DNA from: Roseicyclus marinus
Lineage (GTDB): Bacteria > Pseudomonadota > Alphaproteobacteria > Rhodobacterales > Rhodobacteraceae
Length of the DNA: 64,000 bases
Assembly: GCF_036322625.1 (NCBI RefSeq)
Contig: NZ_AP027266.1
Span: 1,553,001-1,617,000, forward strand
Reading direction: 5' to 3'
Shown here: positions 24,945-32,985 of the stretch, piece after piece
Numbering within the stretch: the first letter of the stretch is position 1
Layout: the number at the start of each line of letters is the position of its first letter
Program-made: the position numbers and the translations under genes
Notes under the pieces: model-generated
Told to the model about the DNA's origin: nothing
Database searches by the model: none
What the model saw: the letters and a program-made list of their open reading frames with translations, nothing else

Positions 24945-25832
24945 ATGAACTGGGACGATCTGCGCGTGTTTCTGGCGGTGGCCCGCGCCGAAGGGCTGTC
25001 GGGAGCGGCCCCGCGCCTGAGGCTTGATCCGGCCACGGCGGGCCGGCGCATCGCGCGGCTCGAACAAAGCCTTGGCGCGGTGCTTTTTGCCCGCTCGCCG
25101 CAGGGCTATACCCTGACCGAGGCCGGCCAACGCCTGTTGCCCCGCGCCGAAGCAGCCGAGGCGGCCTTGGCCGAAGGGCTGGAGGCCGGTGACGGGGCAG
25201 GGCGGCTATCGGGCACGATCCGCATCGGCGCGCCCGATGGCTGCGCCAATTACCTCCTGCCGCAGGTCTGCGCCGCGATCGGGGCCGTTCATCCCGATCT
25301 CGACATCCAGATCCTGGCCCTGCCGCGTGTCGTGAACCTGTCGCGGCGCGAGGCGGATCTGGCGATCACGGTGTCTGCCCCCGCCACCCAGCGCCTGAGC
25401 GCCGAGCGTTTGTCGGATTATCGCCTGTCGCTGGCGGCCTCGACCGACTGGCTGGCGCGGCACGGCACGCCCGAAAGCCCCGAGGCGCTGAAGGGCGCGC
25501 GGATGATCGGCTATATCCCCGACATGATTTTCGATGCGGAACTGGATTACCTCGCGGCCTTTGGCGTGACGCGGGTGCCCATGGCGTCGAACGCGGTGTC
25601 GGTGCAGCTCAACCTTGCGCGCGCAGGTGCGGGATTGGCCATCGTGCATGATTTCGCGCTGCCCGCAGCGCCGGGGCTGGTGCGTGTGCTGCCCGATCAG
25701 GTGCGGCTGACGCGGACCTTCTGGCTTGTCACCCATGCAGGACCGAGGGATGCGCGGCTTGACCGGTTCACCACGCTTCTGCGCGAGGGCATGCGCACCG
25801 AGATCGCGCGGCTGGAGGCGCTGGTTGGCTGA
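24945..25832 (+). CDS. LysR-family transcriptional regulator
   Basis: 295-residue regulator: N-terminal winged HTH (MNWDDLRVFLAVARAEGLSGAA, RRIARLEQSLGAVLFARSPQGYTLTEAG) and a C-terminal substrate-binding-like effector domain (GTIRIGAPDGCANYLLP). Divergent from mmsA, so it probably controls mmsA in response to a valine-pathway intermediate (inference by usual LysR layout). ATG 24945 is the first conserved start. The frame is open upstream through mmsA on the other strand, which is a shadow. A TTGCGAAATTGCAA dyad at 24825-24838 is a candidate binding site. Confidence 0.85.
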   Translation: MNWDDLRVFLAVARAEGLSGAAPRLRLDPATAGRRIARLEQSLGAVLFARSPQGYTLTEAGQRLLPRAEAAEAALAEGLEAGDGAGRLSGTIRIGAPDGCANYLLPQVCAAIGAVHPDLDIQILALPRVVNLSRREADLAITVSAPATQRLSAERLSDYRLSLAASTDWLARHGTPESPEALKGARMIGYIPDMIFDAELDYLAAFGVTRVPMASNAVSVQLNLARAGAGLAIVHDFALPAAPGLVRVLPDQVRLTRTFWLVTHAGPRDARLDRFTTLLREGMRTEIARLEALVG

Positions 25833-25922
25833 GGCAAGTGTTTTTCTTGACAGATCAACCCATGCGGGTGGACGCTGAGCCCACGGGACCGAAGACACGA
25901 CGGCCACCAAGGGAGGTAAGCC

Positions 25923-26357
25923 ATGCTGGTTCAGCAGATCCTGAAATCCAAATCCGACGATGGCGTGGTGACGATCGCGCCGGGCACGAGCCTGGCCGAT
26001 GCCGCGCGGCTTCTGGCGCAGCGGCGGATCGGGGCGGTCGTGGTGTCGCCCGATGGCAAGCGGGTCGCGGGCATCTTGTCGGAACGCGACATCGTGCGGG
26101 AACTGGCCAACAAGGGCGTGGGCTGCATGGCCGAGAGCATCGACGGCGTGATGACGCGGGATATCGTGACCTGCGGGCGCAACGACAAATCCGATGCCGT
26201 TCTGGCGCTGATGACCGAGGGGCGGTTCCGCCACCTGCCCGTGGTGGAGGCGGGCGAGATGGTGGGCCTCATCTCCATCGGGGACGTGGTCAAGGCGCAG
26301 CTGTCGGAACTGGCCATGGAGAAGGAAGCGCTCGAAGGGATGATCAAGGGCTTCTGA
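25923..26357 (+). CDS. Tandem CBS-domain protein
   Basis: 144-residue protein made almost entirely of two CBS domains. CBS1 includes IAPGTSLADAARLLAQRRIGAVVVSPDGKRVAGILSERDI (split around residue 40); CBS2 includes MTEGRFRHLPVVEAGEMVGLISIGDVVK. Such stand-alone proteins sense adenine nucleotides or NAD and act on partner proteins; no partner is evident. Strong ribosome site GGGAGG before ATG 25923. Followed by coaD with 84 bases between. Confidence 0.85.
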   Translation: MLVQQILKSKSDDGVVTIAPGTSLADAARLLAQRRIGAVVVSPDGKRVAGILSERDIVRELANKGVGCMAESIDGVMTRDIVTCGRNDKSDAVLALMTEGRFRHLPVVEAGEMVGLISIGDVVKAQLSELAMEKEALEGMIKGF

Positions 26358-26441
26358 CACCTGCGACGCGCGGGGGGGTTGCATCGGCGCGCGCCCGGTG
26401 ATTGGGTCGCGCCCGCAATGCACCGGCGGCAGGGACAGGCA

Positions 26442-26939
26442 ATGCGGACAGGGCTTTACCCGGGCACTTTCGACCCGATCACCTTGGGTCATATAGACAT
26501 CATCAAGCGGGCCTGCCTGCTTGTGGATCGGCTCGTGATCGGCGTGGCGATCAACCGTGACAAGGGTCCACTGTTTTCCCTCGAAGAGCGTGTGGCGATG
26601 GTCGAGGCGGAATGCGCCAAGCTGTCCGAAAAGACCGGCACCGAGATCATCGCCCATCCGTTCGAGAACCTTCTGATCGATTGCGCCCGCGATGTGGGCG
26701 CCTCGATCATCATTCGGGGCCTGCGCGCCGTTGCCGATTTCGAATACGAATACCAGATGGTCGGCATGAACCGGAAACTCGACCATTCCATCGACACCGT
26801 TTTCCTGATGGCCGAAGCCGACCGGCAGGCGATCGCCTCGAAACTGGTCAAGGAAATCGCCCGTCTCGGCGGCGATGTGTCGGCCTTTGTCACGCCGCCG
26901 GTCAAGGCGGCGCTGGATCTGAAATATCCCAACCATTGA
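26442..26939 (+). CDS. coaD: Phosphopantetheine adenylyltransferase
   Basis: 165-residue nucleotidyltransferase making dephospho-CoA from 4'-phosphopantetheine and ATP. Motifs: GLYPGTFDPITLGHIDII with the T/HxGH ATP site, GASIIIRGLRAVADFEYEYQM, and the C-terminal ASKLVKEIARLGGDVSAFV. ATG 26442 gives the canonical MRTGLYPGTFDP start; upstream ATGs would add a non-conserved leader. It leads a tight group with two cyclophilin genes (17 bases, then an 8-base overlap). Confidence 0.95.
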   Translation: MRTGLYPGTFDPITLGHIDIIKRACLLVDRLVIGVAINRDKGPLFSLEERVAMVEAECAKLSEKTGTEIIAHPFENLLIDCARDVGASIIIRGLRAVADFEYEYQMVGMNRKLDHSIDTVFLMAEADRQAIASKLVKEIARLGGDVSAFVTPPVKAALDLKYPNH

Positions 26940-26956
26940 AACAGGAGACTTGGCAC

Positions 26957-27457
26957 ATGGCCGAGATCAAGGACCCCGAGAACACGATTCTCATCGAGCT
27001 CAAGACCGGAACCGTGGTGATCGAACTGATGCCCGCCATCGCGCCCAAGCATTCCGAGCGGATGAAGGAACTGGCGCGCGAAGGTGCCTATGACGGCGTG
27101 ATCTTTCACCGCGTGATCGAAGGCTTCATGGCCCAGACGGGCGATGTGGAACACGGGAAAGAGGGCGGCAACATCCGCCGTGCAGGCACCGGCGGGTCGG
27201 ACAAGCCCGATCTTCCGGCGGAATTCTCGGGCATTCCGCATGATCGCGGCACGCTGGGGGCGGCACGGTCCTCGAACCCCAATTCGGCCAACAGCCAGTT
27301 CTTCATCAACTTCACCGACAACCATTTCCTGAACCGCCAGTACACGGTCTATGGCCGGGTGATTTCGGGCATGGAACATGTCGACGAGATCACGCGCGGC
27401 GAGCCGCCCGCGAACCCCGACAAGATGATCTCGGTCAAGGTGGCCGCCGATGCGTAA
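26957..27457 (+). CDS. ppiB: Cytosolic peptidyl-prolyl cis-trans isomerase (cyclophilin)
   Basis: 166-residue cyclophilin without signal peptide. Active-site block IFHRVIEGFMAQTGD, then ARSSNPNSANSQFFIN and NRQYTVYGRVISGMEHVDEI. Catalyses prolyl bond isomerisation in the cytoplasm. Ribosome site ACAGGAGA precedes ATG 26957. The last 8 bases overlap the start of the second, exported cyclophilin. Confidence 0.94.
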   Translation: MAEIKDPENTILIELKTGTVVIELMPAIAPKHSERMKELAREGAYDGVIFHRVIEGFMAQTGDVEHGKEGGNIRRAGTGGSDKPDLPAEFSGIPHDRGTLGAARSSNPNSANSQFFINFTDNHFLNRQYTVYGRVISGMEHVDEITRGEPPANPDKMISVKVAADA

Positions 27458-28043
27458 CACAATCGCCGCTGCCCTGATCGCGGTGCTGCCGGGCGCGGCA
27501 TTGGCCACCGGGCTCGAGATCGACATCGCGGGCGAGGCCGAGGGCACGATCGTCATCGACCTGTTCGAGGATGTGGCCCCCCAGCACGTGGAGCGGATCA
27601 CGACGCTTGCGGCCGAGGGTGCCTATTCGGATGTGGTGTTTCACCGCGTGATCGACGGGTTCATGGCGCAGACGGGCGACGTGGAATTCGGCCGGATGGG
27701 CCAGGACATGCGCTATGCGGGCATGGGCGGGTCGCAATACCCCGACCTGCCGGCCGAATTCTCCGACATCACCTTTGACCGGGGTGTTGTTGGTATGGCG
27801 CGAGCCCAGAACCCCGACAGCGCCAATTCGCAATTCTTCATCATGTTCGCGCCGGGTCCATTCCTTGACGGTTCCTATACGGTCGTCGGCCAGGTGGTCG
27901 AAGGCATGGATGTGGTCGATGCGATCAAGCGCGGGCGCGGCCAGAACGGCGCGGTGGTCGGGGAACCCGATCGCATGGTGGCCCTGCGCGTAAGAACCGA
28001 CGATCCCGTCGCGCCGCCCGAGGCACCTGCAACCGGGAATTGA
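27450..28043 (+). CDS. Periplasmic peptidyl-prolyl cis-trans isomerase (cyclophilin)
   Basis: 197-residue cyclophilin with an N-terminal signal peptide (MRNTIAAALIAVLPGAALA, cleavage near residue 19), hence the exported counterpart of ppiB. Active-site block VFHRVIDGFMAQTGD and NPDSANSQFFIMF are intact. C-terminal tail PVAPPEAPATGN is low-complexity. Overlap with ppiB and clear sequence similarity suggest local duplication followed by retargeting. Confidence 0.92.
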   Translation: MRNTIAAALIAVLPGAALATGLEIDIAGEAEGTIVIDLFEDVAPQHVERITTLAAEGAYSDVVFHRVIDGFMAQTGDVEFGRMGQDMRYAGMGGSQYPDLPAEFSDITFDRGVVGMARAQNPDSANSQFFIMFAPGPFLDGSYTVVGQVVEGMDVVDAIKRGRGQNGAVVGEPDRMVALRVRTDDPVAPPEAPATGN

Positions 28044-28050
28044 TCCTTTC

Positions 28051-28077
28051 GCAGGCAGGCGCGCGCCGTCTGCCTGC
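28051..28077 (+). terminator. Hairpin after the coaD-ppi group
   Basis: 8-bp perfect stem GCAGGCAG/CTGCCTGC with an 11-base GC-rich loop, 8 bases after the stop of the second cyclophilin. There is no T-run downstream, so termination is only a possibility. Confidence 0.35.
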
Positions 28078-28181
28078 GGCTCTTGCGCTTTCCCTCCTGT
28101 TCGGGCTGCACTGCAGCAATCCCCTTGCGGGCGCTGCCGAAATCCGCAACGTGGTGTGAAACGGGGCGCATGGGGGCGCGA

Positions 28182-29264
28182 ATGGGTCAGGGTGCCGGAA
28201 TCGGCAAGATGATGCGCAGCGAAGCGGGCAAGGGGCTGACCCTGATCTCGCCCACCTTTGTCTATGCGCTGCTTTTGCTTGCGGCCCCCTTGGCGATGAT
28301 CCTGCTCTTGTCCTTCTGGACGCAGGACTTCCTGACGATCATCCGCGAGTTCCAGCTGGGCAATTACCAGGAGGCGCTGAGCGATCCGATCTACAGCGCG
28401 CTGATGCTGCGGTCCTTGCGCATTTCGGCCACGGTGACGCTTGTGACGGTCGTTCTGGCCTTTCCGGTCGCCTATTACATCTCCTTCCACGTCCGGCCCG
28501 AGCGCAAGTCGCTTTGGCTTTTCCTGATCACAATCCCGTTCTGGACCAGCTACCTGATCCGGGTTTTCCTGTGGCGGGTGATCCTGGCCTATGACGGGCC
28601 GGTGAACAGCGGGCTTCTGGCGCTTGGGGTGATCGACGAGCCGCTTGGCTGGATCCTTTACAACGCGAATTCGGTCGTCATCACGCTCGCCCATGCCTAT
28701 GCGCCATTCGCGATCCTGCCCATCTTCGTCGTGCTGGAAAAGATCGATCGGTCCCTGCTGGAGGCGGCGCGCGATCTGGGCGAAAGCCGCGCCATGGCCT
28801 TCCTGCGCGTCACCCTGCCGCTTGCCATGCCCGGTGTTCTGGCCGCCGTCCTGATCGTCTTCATCCCCACGGTGGGCGATTACGTCACGCCGCAACTGGT
28901 GGGTGGATCGGGCGGCCTGATGATCGCCAACAATATCCATGCGCAAATCTTTGCCTTCAACAACAGGCCGATGGGTGCGACGCTCGCCGTTCTGGCGATG
29001 CTGATCGTGGCCATGACGCTTTTGTGGGGCATCAGCCGCCTGCGGTTCTGGCTGTGGCTGGCCGATCGCATGGGCGGCGGCCTGCGGGGCGGGGCCATCG
29101 CCCTTGGCGCGGCTGTCGCGGAAATCGCTTTGATCCGTGTCGTGTTTTCGGCAGCACCGGGTCTTGTCGGACCCGAGGCCGCGATCATCGGCCTGTTGCT
29201 GATCGTCAGTGCCGCATCCGCCCTGATCCTTGCGCGGGTGCCGAAGGGGAGGTGGGGGATATGA
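28182..29264 (+). CDS. ABC transporter permease, PotB-like (polyamine type)
   Basis: 360-residue inner-membrane permease. The EAA loop is LLEAARDLGESRAMAFLRVTLPLAMPGVLAA, and TFVYALLLLAAPLAMILLLSF and IPFWTSYLIRVFLWRVIL are typical of spermidine/putrescine permease I. The usual fold ends near WGISRLRFWLW. About 70 further residues add two hydrophobic segments, making it longer than the usual 280-300. ATG 28182 has GGGGG 6 bases upstream; ATG 28170 is an alternative. Its TGA overlaps the second permease's ATG. No binding protein adjoins. Confidence 0.85.
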   Translation: MGQGAGIGKMMRSEAGKGLTLISPTFVYALLLLAAPLAMILLLSFWTQDFLTIIREFQLGNYQEALSDPIYSALMLRSLRISATVTLVTVVLAFPVAYYISFHVRPERKSLWLFLITIPFWTSYLIRVFLWRVILAYDGPVNSGLLALGVIDEPLGWILYNANSVVITLAHAYAPFAILPIFVVLEKIDRSLLEAARDLGESRAMAFLRVTLPLAMPGVLAAVLIVFIPTVGDYVTPQLVGGSGGLMIANNIHAQIFAFNNRPMGATLAVLAMLIVAMTLLWGISRLRFWLWLADRMGGGLRGGAIALGAAVAEIALIRVVFSAAPGLVGPEAAIIGLLLIVSAASALILARVPKGRWGI

Positions 29265-30067
29265 AACTGAACCTGCTGGCCGTTTTCGCGGGCCTCTATC
29301 TCGTGGTGCTCTACGCGCCCATCGTACTTTTGCCGCTCTTCGCCTTCAACAGCGGCTCGGTCATCGCCTTTCCGCTCCGGGGTTTCACCACCGAATGGTT
29401 CGGCGCCTTGCTCGATACGCCGGCGCTTCACGCGGCCACGCTGAATTCGCTGATCATCGCCGTGTCGACCGCGATCTTTTCCACCATCCTTGGCCTGTTC
29501 GCCGCGCGCGCCGCAACGCGCTATGGTTTTCCGGGCAAGGCGGGGATCGTGGGGTTCATCATGCTGCCCCTTGTACTGCCCGAAGTGATCGTGGCGATCT
29601 CGCTTCTGATCGTGCTGATGCAGATGGGTCTGAACAGCGGCACATGGTCGATCATCGCGGGCCACACGCTGATCTGCACGCCCTTTGCCATCGCCATCCT
29701 GCAGGGCAGTTTCGCCAACATGGACAAGAGCCTCGAGGAGGCGGCGGTGGATCTTGGCGAAACGCCATGGTCGACCTTTCGGCTGATCACGCTGCCGCTT
29801 GTCGCGCCGGGGATCGTCGCCTCGCTTCTGATCTGTTTCATCATTTCGCTCGATGAATTCATCATCGCCTTTTTCCTGTCGGGCAATTCGCCGACCCTGC
29901 CGGTCTACCTGTGGTCGCTTTTGCGGTTTCCCGCGCAATTGCCGATGGTCATGGCGCTTGGCACGATCCTGGTGCTTTTGTCCGTCCTTCTCCTGATCCT
30001 TGCCGAAACCTTCCGCCGCCGTGGTCTGAAACGGGCCGGCCTGAAAGACACCGGAGGCTTCCTGTGA
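29261..30067 (+). CDS. ABC transporter permease, PotC-like (polyamine type)
   Basis: 268-residue second permease. The EAA loop is SLEEAAVDLGETPWSTFRLITLPLVAPGIVAS, followed by ISLDEFIIAFFLSG, which is diagnostic of the PotC/PotI group. About six membrane helices. Start ATG overlaps the preceding stop (ATGA); its own TGA overlaps the GTG of the ATPase gene (GTGA). The three genes therefore form one translationally coupled operon. Confidence 0.9.
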   Translation: MKLNLLAVFAGLYLVVLYAPIVLLPLFAFNSGSVIAFPLRGFTTEWFGALLDTPALHAATLNSLIIAVSTAIFSTILGLFAARAATRYGFPGKAGIVGFIMLPLVLPEVIVAISLLIVLMQMGLNSGTWSIIAGHTLICTPFAIAILQGSFANMDKSLEEAAVDLGETPWSTFRLITLPLVAPGIVASLLICFIISLDEFIIAFFLSGNSPTLPVYLWSLLRFPAQLPMVMALGTILVLLSVLLLILAETFRRRGLKRAGLKDTGGFL

Positions 30068-31170
30068 GCCAGAAAACCCCCATCGTCACGCTGACGGGCG
30101 TTCAGAAATATTACGGCGATTACCACGCGTTGCGGGGGATCACGGCCAATATCGGGCAGGGCGAATTCTTTTCGCTGCTGGGTCCCTCGGGCTGCGGCAA
30201 GACCACCTTGCTGCGGTCCATCGCGGGGTTCGAGGATATCTCCTCGGGGCAGCTTCTGCTTGATGGGCGCGACATGGAGGGCGTGCCGCCCAACAAGCGG
30301 CCGACCAACATGGTGTTCCAGTCCTACGCGATCTTTCCCCATATGAACGTCGCGGAAAACGTGGGCTTCGGCTTGCGCAGGTCGAACCTGTCGGCCGAGG
30401 AAAAACGCCGCGCCGTGGGCGAGGCGCTGGAGATGGTGGGCTTGGGCAAATTCGGGACGCGGGCGGCCCATGCGCTGTCGGGCGGCCAGCGGCAACGCGT
30501 GGCGCTTGCGCGCGCGCTGATCATGAAGCCCAAGGTCCTGTTGCTCGATGAGCCCCTGTCCGCCCTCGACAAGAAGATGCGCGAGGTGATGCAGGTCGAA
30601 TTGATGCGCCTGCAGCGGGAGGTCGGCATCACCTTCATCCTCGTCACCCACGACCAGGAAGAGGCGCTGGTCATGTCCGACCGGATCGCCGTGATGTTCG
30701 AGGGCGAAATTGCGCAGCTCGATGATCCCGAAACGCTCTATCGCCGGCCCAAGTCGCGGCGGGTGGCGGAATTCATCGGGATGATGAATTTCCTGCCCGC
30801 CCAAGTGCTGCCGACAGGTCCGGGCGGGGGCCGCGTGGCGCTGGAGGTTGCGGGGCTCGGGCCTGCCGAGCTCGAGGCCGCGCAATGCCCCAACGGCGCC
30901 ACGATCGGCGCGGCAGAGATCGGCGTCCGCCCCGAAAGCCTGACGATCCTCTACGAAGGCCAGAGCGCCGAAGGCGGGCGCGAGGCCGAGGGAACGGTGC
31001 GCGAGGTCGTTTATTACGGCGACATGACCTATTACGACGTCCTGCTCGACGGCGCACCATCGCCCGTCCGCGTCTCGATGCGCAACATGCCCGGCCGCAA
31101 GGTTCTGGACTTCGGCGCACGCGCAAGGCTCGCCTGGGACCCACGGTCGATGGTGATGTTCTGCGGGTGA
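30064..31170 (+). CDS. ABC transporter ATP-binding protein, PotA-like
   Basis: 368-residue ATPase. Walker A GPSGCGKTT, Q-loop FQSYAIFPH, signature LSGGQRQRVALARAL, Walker B VLLLDEPLSALD, H-loop VTHDQEEAL, and a C-terminal TOBE-type domain (about 270-368). It powers the two upstream permeases; substrate class (polyamine or similar cation) comes from permease family only. The GTG start at 30064 overlaps the previous stop. After its stop the base composition drops sharply. Confidence 0.92.
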   Translation: MSQKTPIVTLTGVQKYYGDYHALRGITANIGQGEFFSLLGPSGCGKTTLLRSIAGFEDISSGQLLLDGRDMEGVPPNKRPTNMVFQSYAIFPHMNVAENVGFGLRRSNLSAEEKRRAVGEALEMVGLGKFGTRAAHALSGGQRQRVALARALIMKPKVLLLDEPLSALDKKMREVMQVELMRLQREVGITFILVTHDQEEALVMSDRIAVMFEGEIAQLDDPETLYRRPKSRRVAEFIGMMNFLPAQVLPTGPGGGRVALEVAGLGPAELEAAQCPNGATIGAAEIGVRPESLTILYEGQSAEGGREAEGTVREVVYYGDMTYYDVLLDGAPSPVRVSMRNMPGRKVLDFGARARLAWDPRSMVMFCG

Positions 31171-31374
31171 GTTAAGAAAAAATCCTTTTGTCCTGAGTTT
31201 TCCGGCCTAGGCTTTTTACCGCTAAACAACTACGCTATGATATTCATCCTGCGATCTGGGCGGGTTGTATCCTTTGTTCAAGTGTCAGTGCCAGGAGTGT
31301 ATTCCGTGCCAGGACCCCAAGTGAAATCCAGAGATCAGGGATTTTGCTACAGATGTCGTTCGGCTGGGATAGGC

Positions 31375-32121
31375 ATGATGCGTCCCCGGATTTCATTGCG
31401 AAATCGTTATGTCTATTTCCCGATTGCCAAGGCAGCAAACAGCACCGTGAAATGGATGCTTTACAATCTTGAAACGCATGGAAGGATCAACGACGAAAGC
31501 TCCAAAGCGTTTCGCAACCAAAACCAGAAAATATTGGTGCATGATAATCTCTATGGACCTTTGCTAACACCCTGGCAAATTGCTAATTTTCAAGACATCG
31601 ACATGCGCCTGGCGACGCAAGAAGAGTTTTTTAAATTTTCTTTCGTACGCAACCCCTTTACCCGGGTGCTTTCCGCCTACCTTGATCGCGCACAACGCAA
31701 GAATACCGGTCTCTACAAGATGATCCGTGATCGTGCGGACAGGGACGATTTTGAATTCAAGAAGATGTTGTCTATAATCCTGGAAGTTCCTGATGATGAG
31801 CGAGAAATCCATGCTCGCGCGCAGGTTCCTCAATCGGGATTGACAGTTTTTCCCGAGGTGAAGATCGGACGTTTCGAAACGCTCAAGGAAGACTTTATTT
31901 CCATAGCAACGAAAATCTATCCGAAGGTCGATTTGACGAAGGATTCGTCTGATATAGACCAAATCATGACCTCTCCCACCAAGACGGGCGCGGTAGAGCT
32001 TGTTCAAAAATATTACGATGCGGAAGCTATAGAAATGGTGCTGGCCGCTTATGAAACTGATTTCGCAAACCTCGGGTACAGTCGTCATCTTGAAGGCAGC
32101 TTTGATGCCCATGGTCGATAA
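31375..32121 (+). CDS. Sulfotransferase family 2 domain protein
   Basis: 248-residue protein. A 5'-PAPS-binding type segment YFPIAKAANSTVKWML appears near the N-terminus and a 3'-phosphate-binding segment KFSFVRNPFTRVLSAYLDR in the middle. This is the layout of Golgi-type/bacterial carbohydrate sulfotransferases (PF03567 group). It would move sulfate from PAPS onto a glycan or other hydroxyl acceptor. ATG 31375 (MMRPRISLRN) has GGGATAGG just upstream; a longer frame from 31237 adds unconserved residues. Base and codon use are visibly AT-richer than all neighbours, a sign of transfer. Confidence 0.75.
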   Translation: MMRPRISLRNRYVYFPIAKAANSTVKWMLYNLETHGRINDESSKAFRNQNQKILVHDNLYGPLLTPWQIANFQDIDMRLATQEEFFKFSFVRNPFTRVLSAYLDRAQRKNTGLYKMIRDRADRDDFEFKKMLSIILEVPDDEREIHARAQVPQSGLTVFPEVKIGRFETLKEDFISIATKIYPKVDLTKDSSDIDQIMTSPTKTGAVELVQKYYDAEAIEMVLAAYETDFANLGYSRHLEGSFDAHGR

Positions 32122-32136
32122 GAGGTTTTGGAGAAA

Positions 32137-32973
32137 ATGATCCGTTTCTTTACCATGGCGAGCGATGCCCGATATAACGATTTTTCGCGCTTTTGTCGTT
32201 TCTTTTTTGCCTTCAACCCCGATTCTGACCTTTATGTCATTCCGTTTGACGAGGCGATGTCGAGGATTTCACGCCTTTCATCGAACTGCACTCGGATAAA
32301 AATTATCGACGTTAATCCAGAAATCGATGACATTGGCAGGAATATCTATGGAAGCGAATGCTATCGGTCAAATGTGCCATCTTGGCGTTATTTCAGAAAG
32401 TTCAATGCCTTCTGTGGTCACAACCACTCATTTGTATTCTTGGATGCCAATTCGATTGTCTTGTCTACCTGGGGTGCCTCTTGGTACTTCCCCAAGATGG
32501 GCCAACGCTCAGTTTATTTCCGCGGACCTTCCAAGTTAAGCAGGACCATATTGAACGGGCACATCGCGCAGTCGATGAGTGAGCTTGGACTGAATTCGCA
32601 AACAGGCTACAATATGGGTGGTTTCATTTCCCATGGCGGTGTTTTCGATCCGATCCTCGCACGGGCCTTGGCCAGGCCAGAGCTCAGGCGGGTCTTTGGG
32701 CGGGCTCCGGAGCAGGCCTTTATGGCATTTTATTTGAGTGTTTTCGGAATAGAGAACGGACTTATGACAGCTCTGGAACCAAACATCAGGCTGCGGCACC
32801 AAGGCGAAGATTTGATCACTCAAGCTGGCAGTACATTTTGTAGAATAAACAACAACAAGATTTTTGCACTGACCAAATATACAGGCTCCGAATACACGCC
32901 ACATGCAAGTATAATTGAGGAAATATTGAAAGAGCGTCTTGCACAGATTTGCGGGCTCGGCTCGCATGCCTGA
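32137..32973 (+). CDS. Hypothetical protein, possibly glycosyltransferase-like
   Basis: 278-residue cytosolic protein with no firm family assignment. It has a short acidic motif in HSFVFLDANSIVLS resembling the DxD-type metal site of nucleotide-sugar transferases. Preceding text (FFTMASDARYNDFSRFCRFFFAF) resembles the beta-strand start of a GT-A fold. ATG 32137 has TTGGAG just upstream. It follows the sulfotransferase by 15 bases and shares its low GC and codon use, so both probably arrived together and act on the same surface polymer (inference). Confidence 0.55.
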   Translation: MIRFFTMASDARYNDFSRFCRFFFAFNPDSDLYVIPFDEAMSRISRLSSNCTRIKIIDVNPEIDDIGRNIYGSECYRSNVPSWRYFRKFNAFCGHNHSFVFLDANSIVLSTWGASWYFPKMGQRSVYFRGPSKLSRTILNGHIAQSMSELGLNSQTGYNMGGFISHGGVFDPILARALARPELRRVFGRAPEQAFMAFYLSVFGIENGLMTALEPNIRLRHQGEDLITQAGSTFCRINNNKIFALTKYTGSEYTPHASIIEEILKERLAQICGLGSHA

Positions 32974-32985
32974 TGTTTAGGCAGC

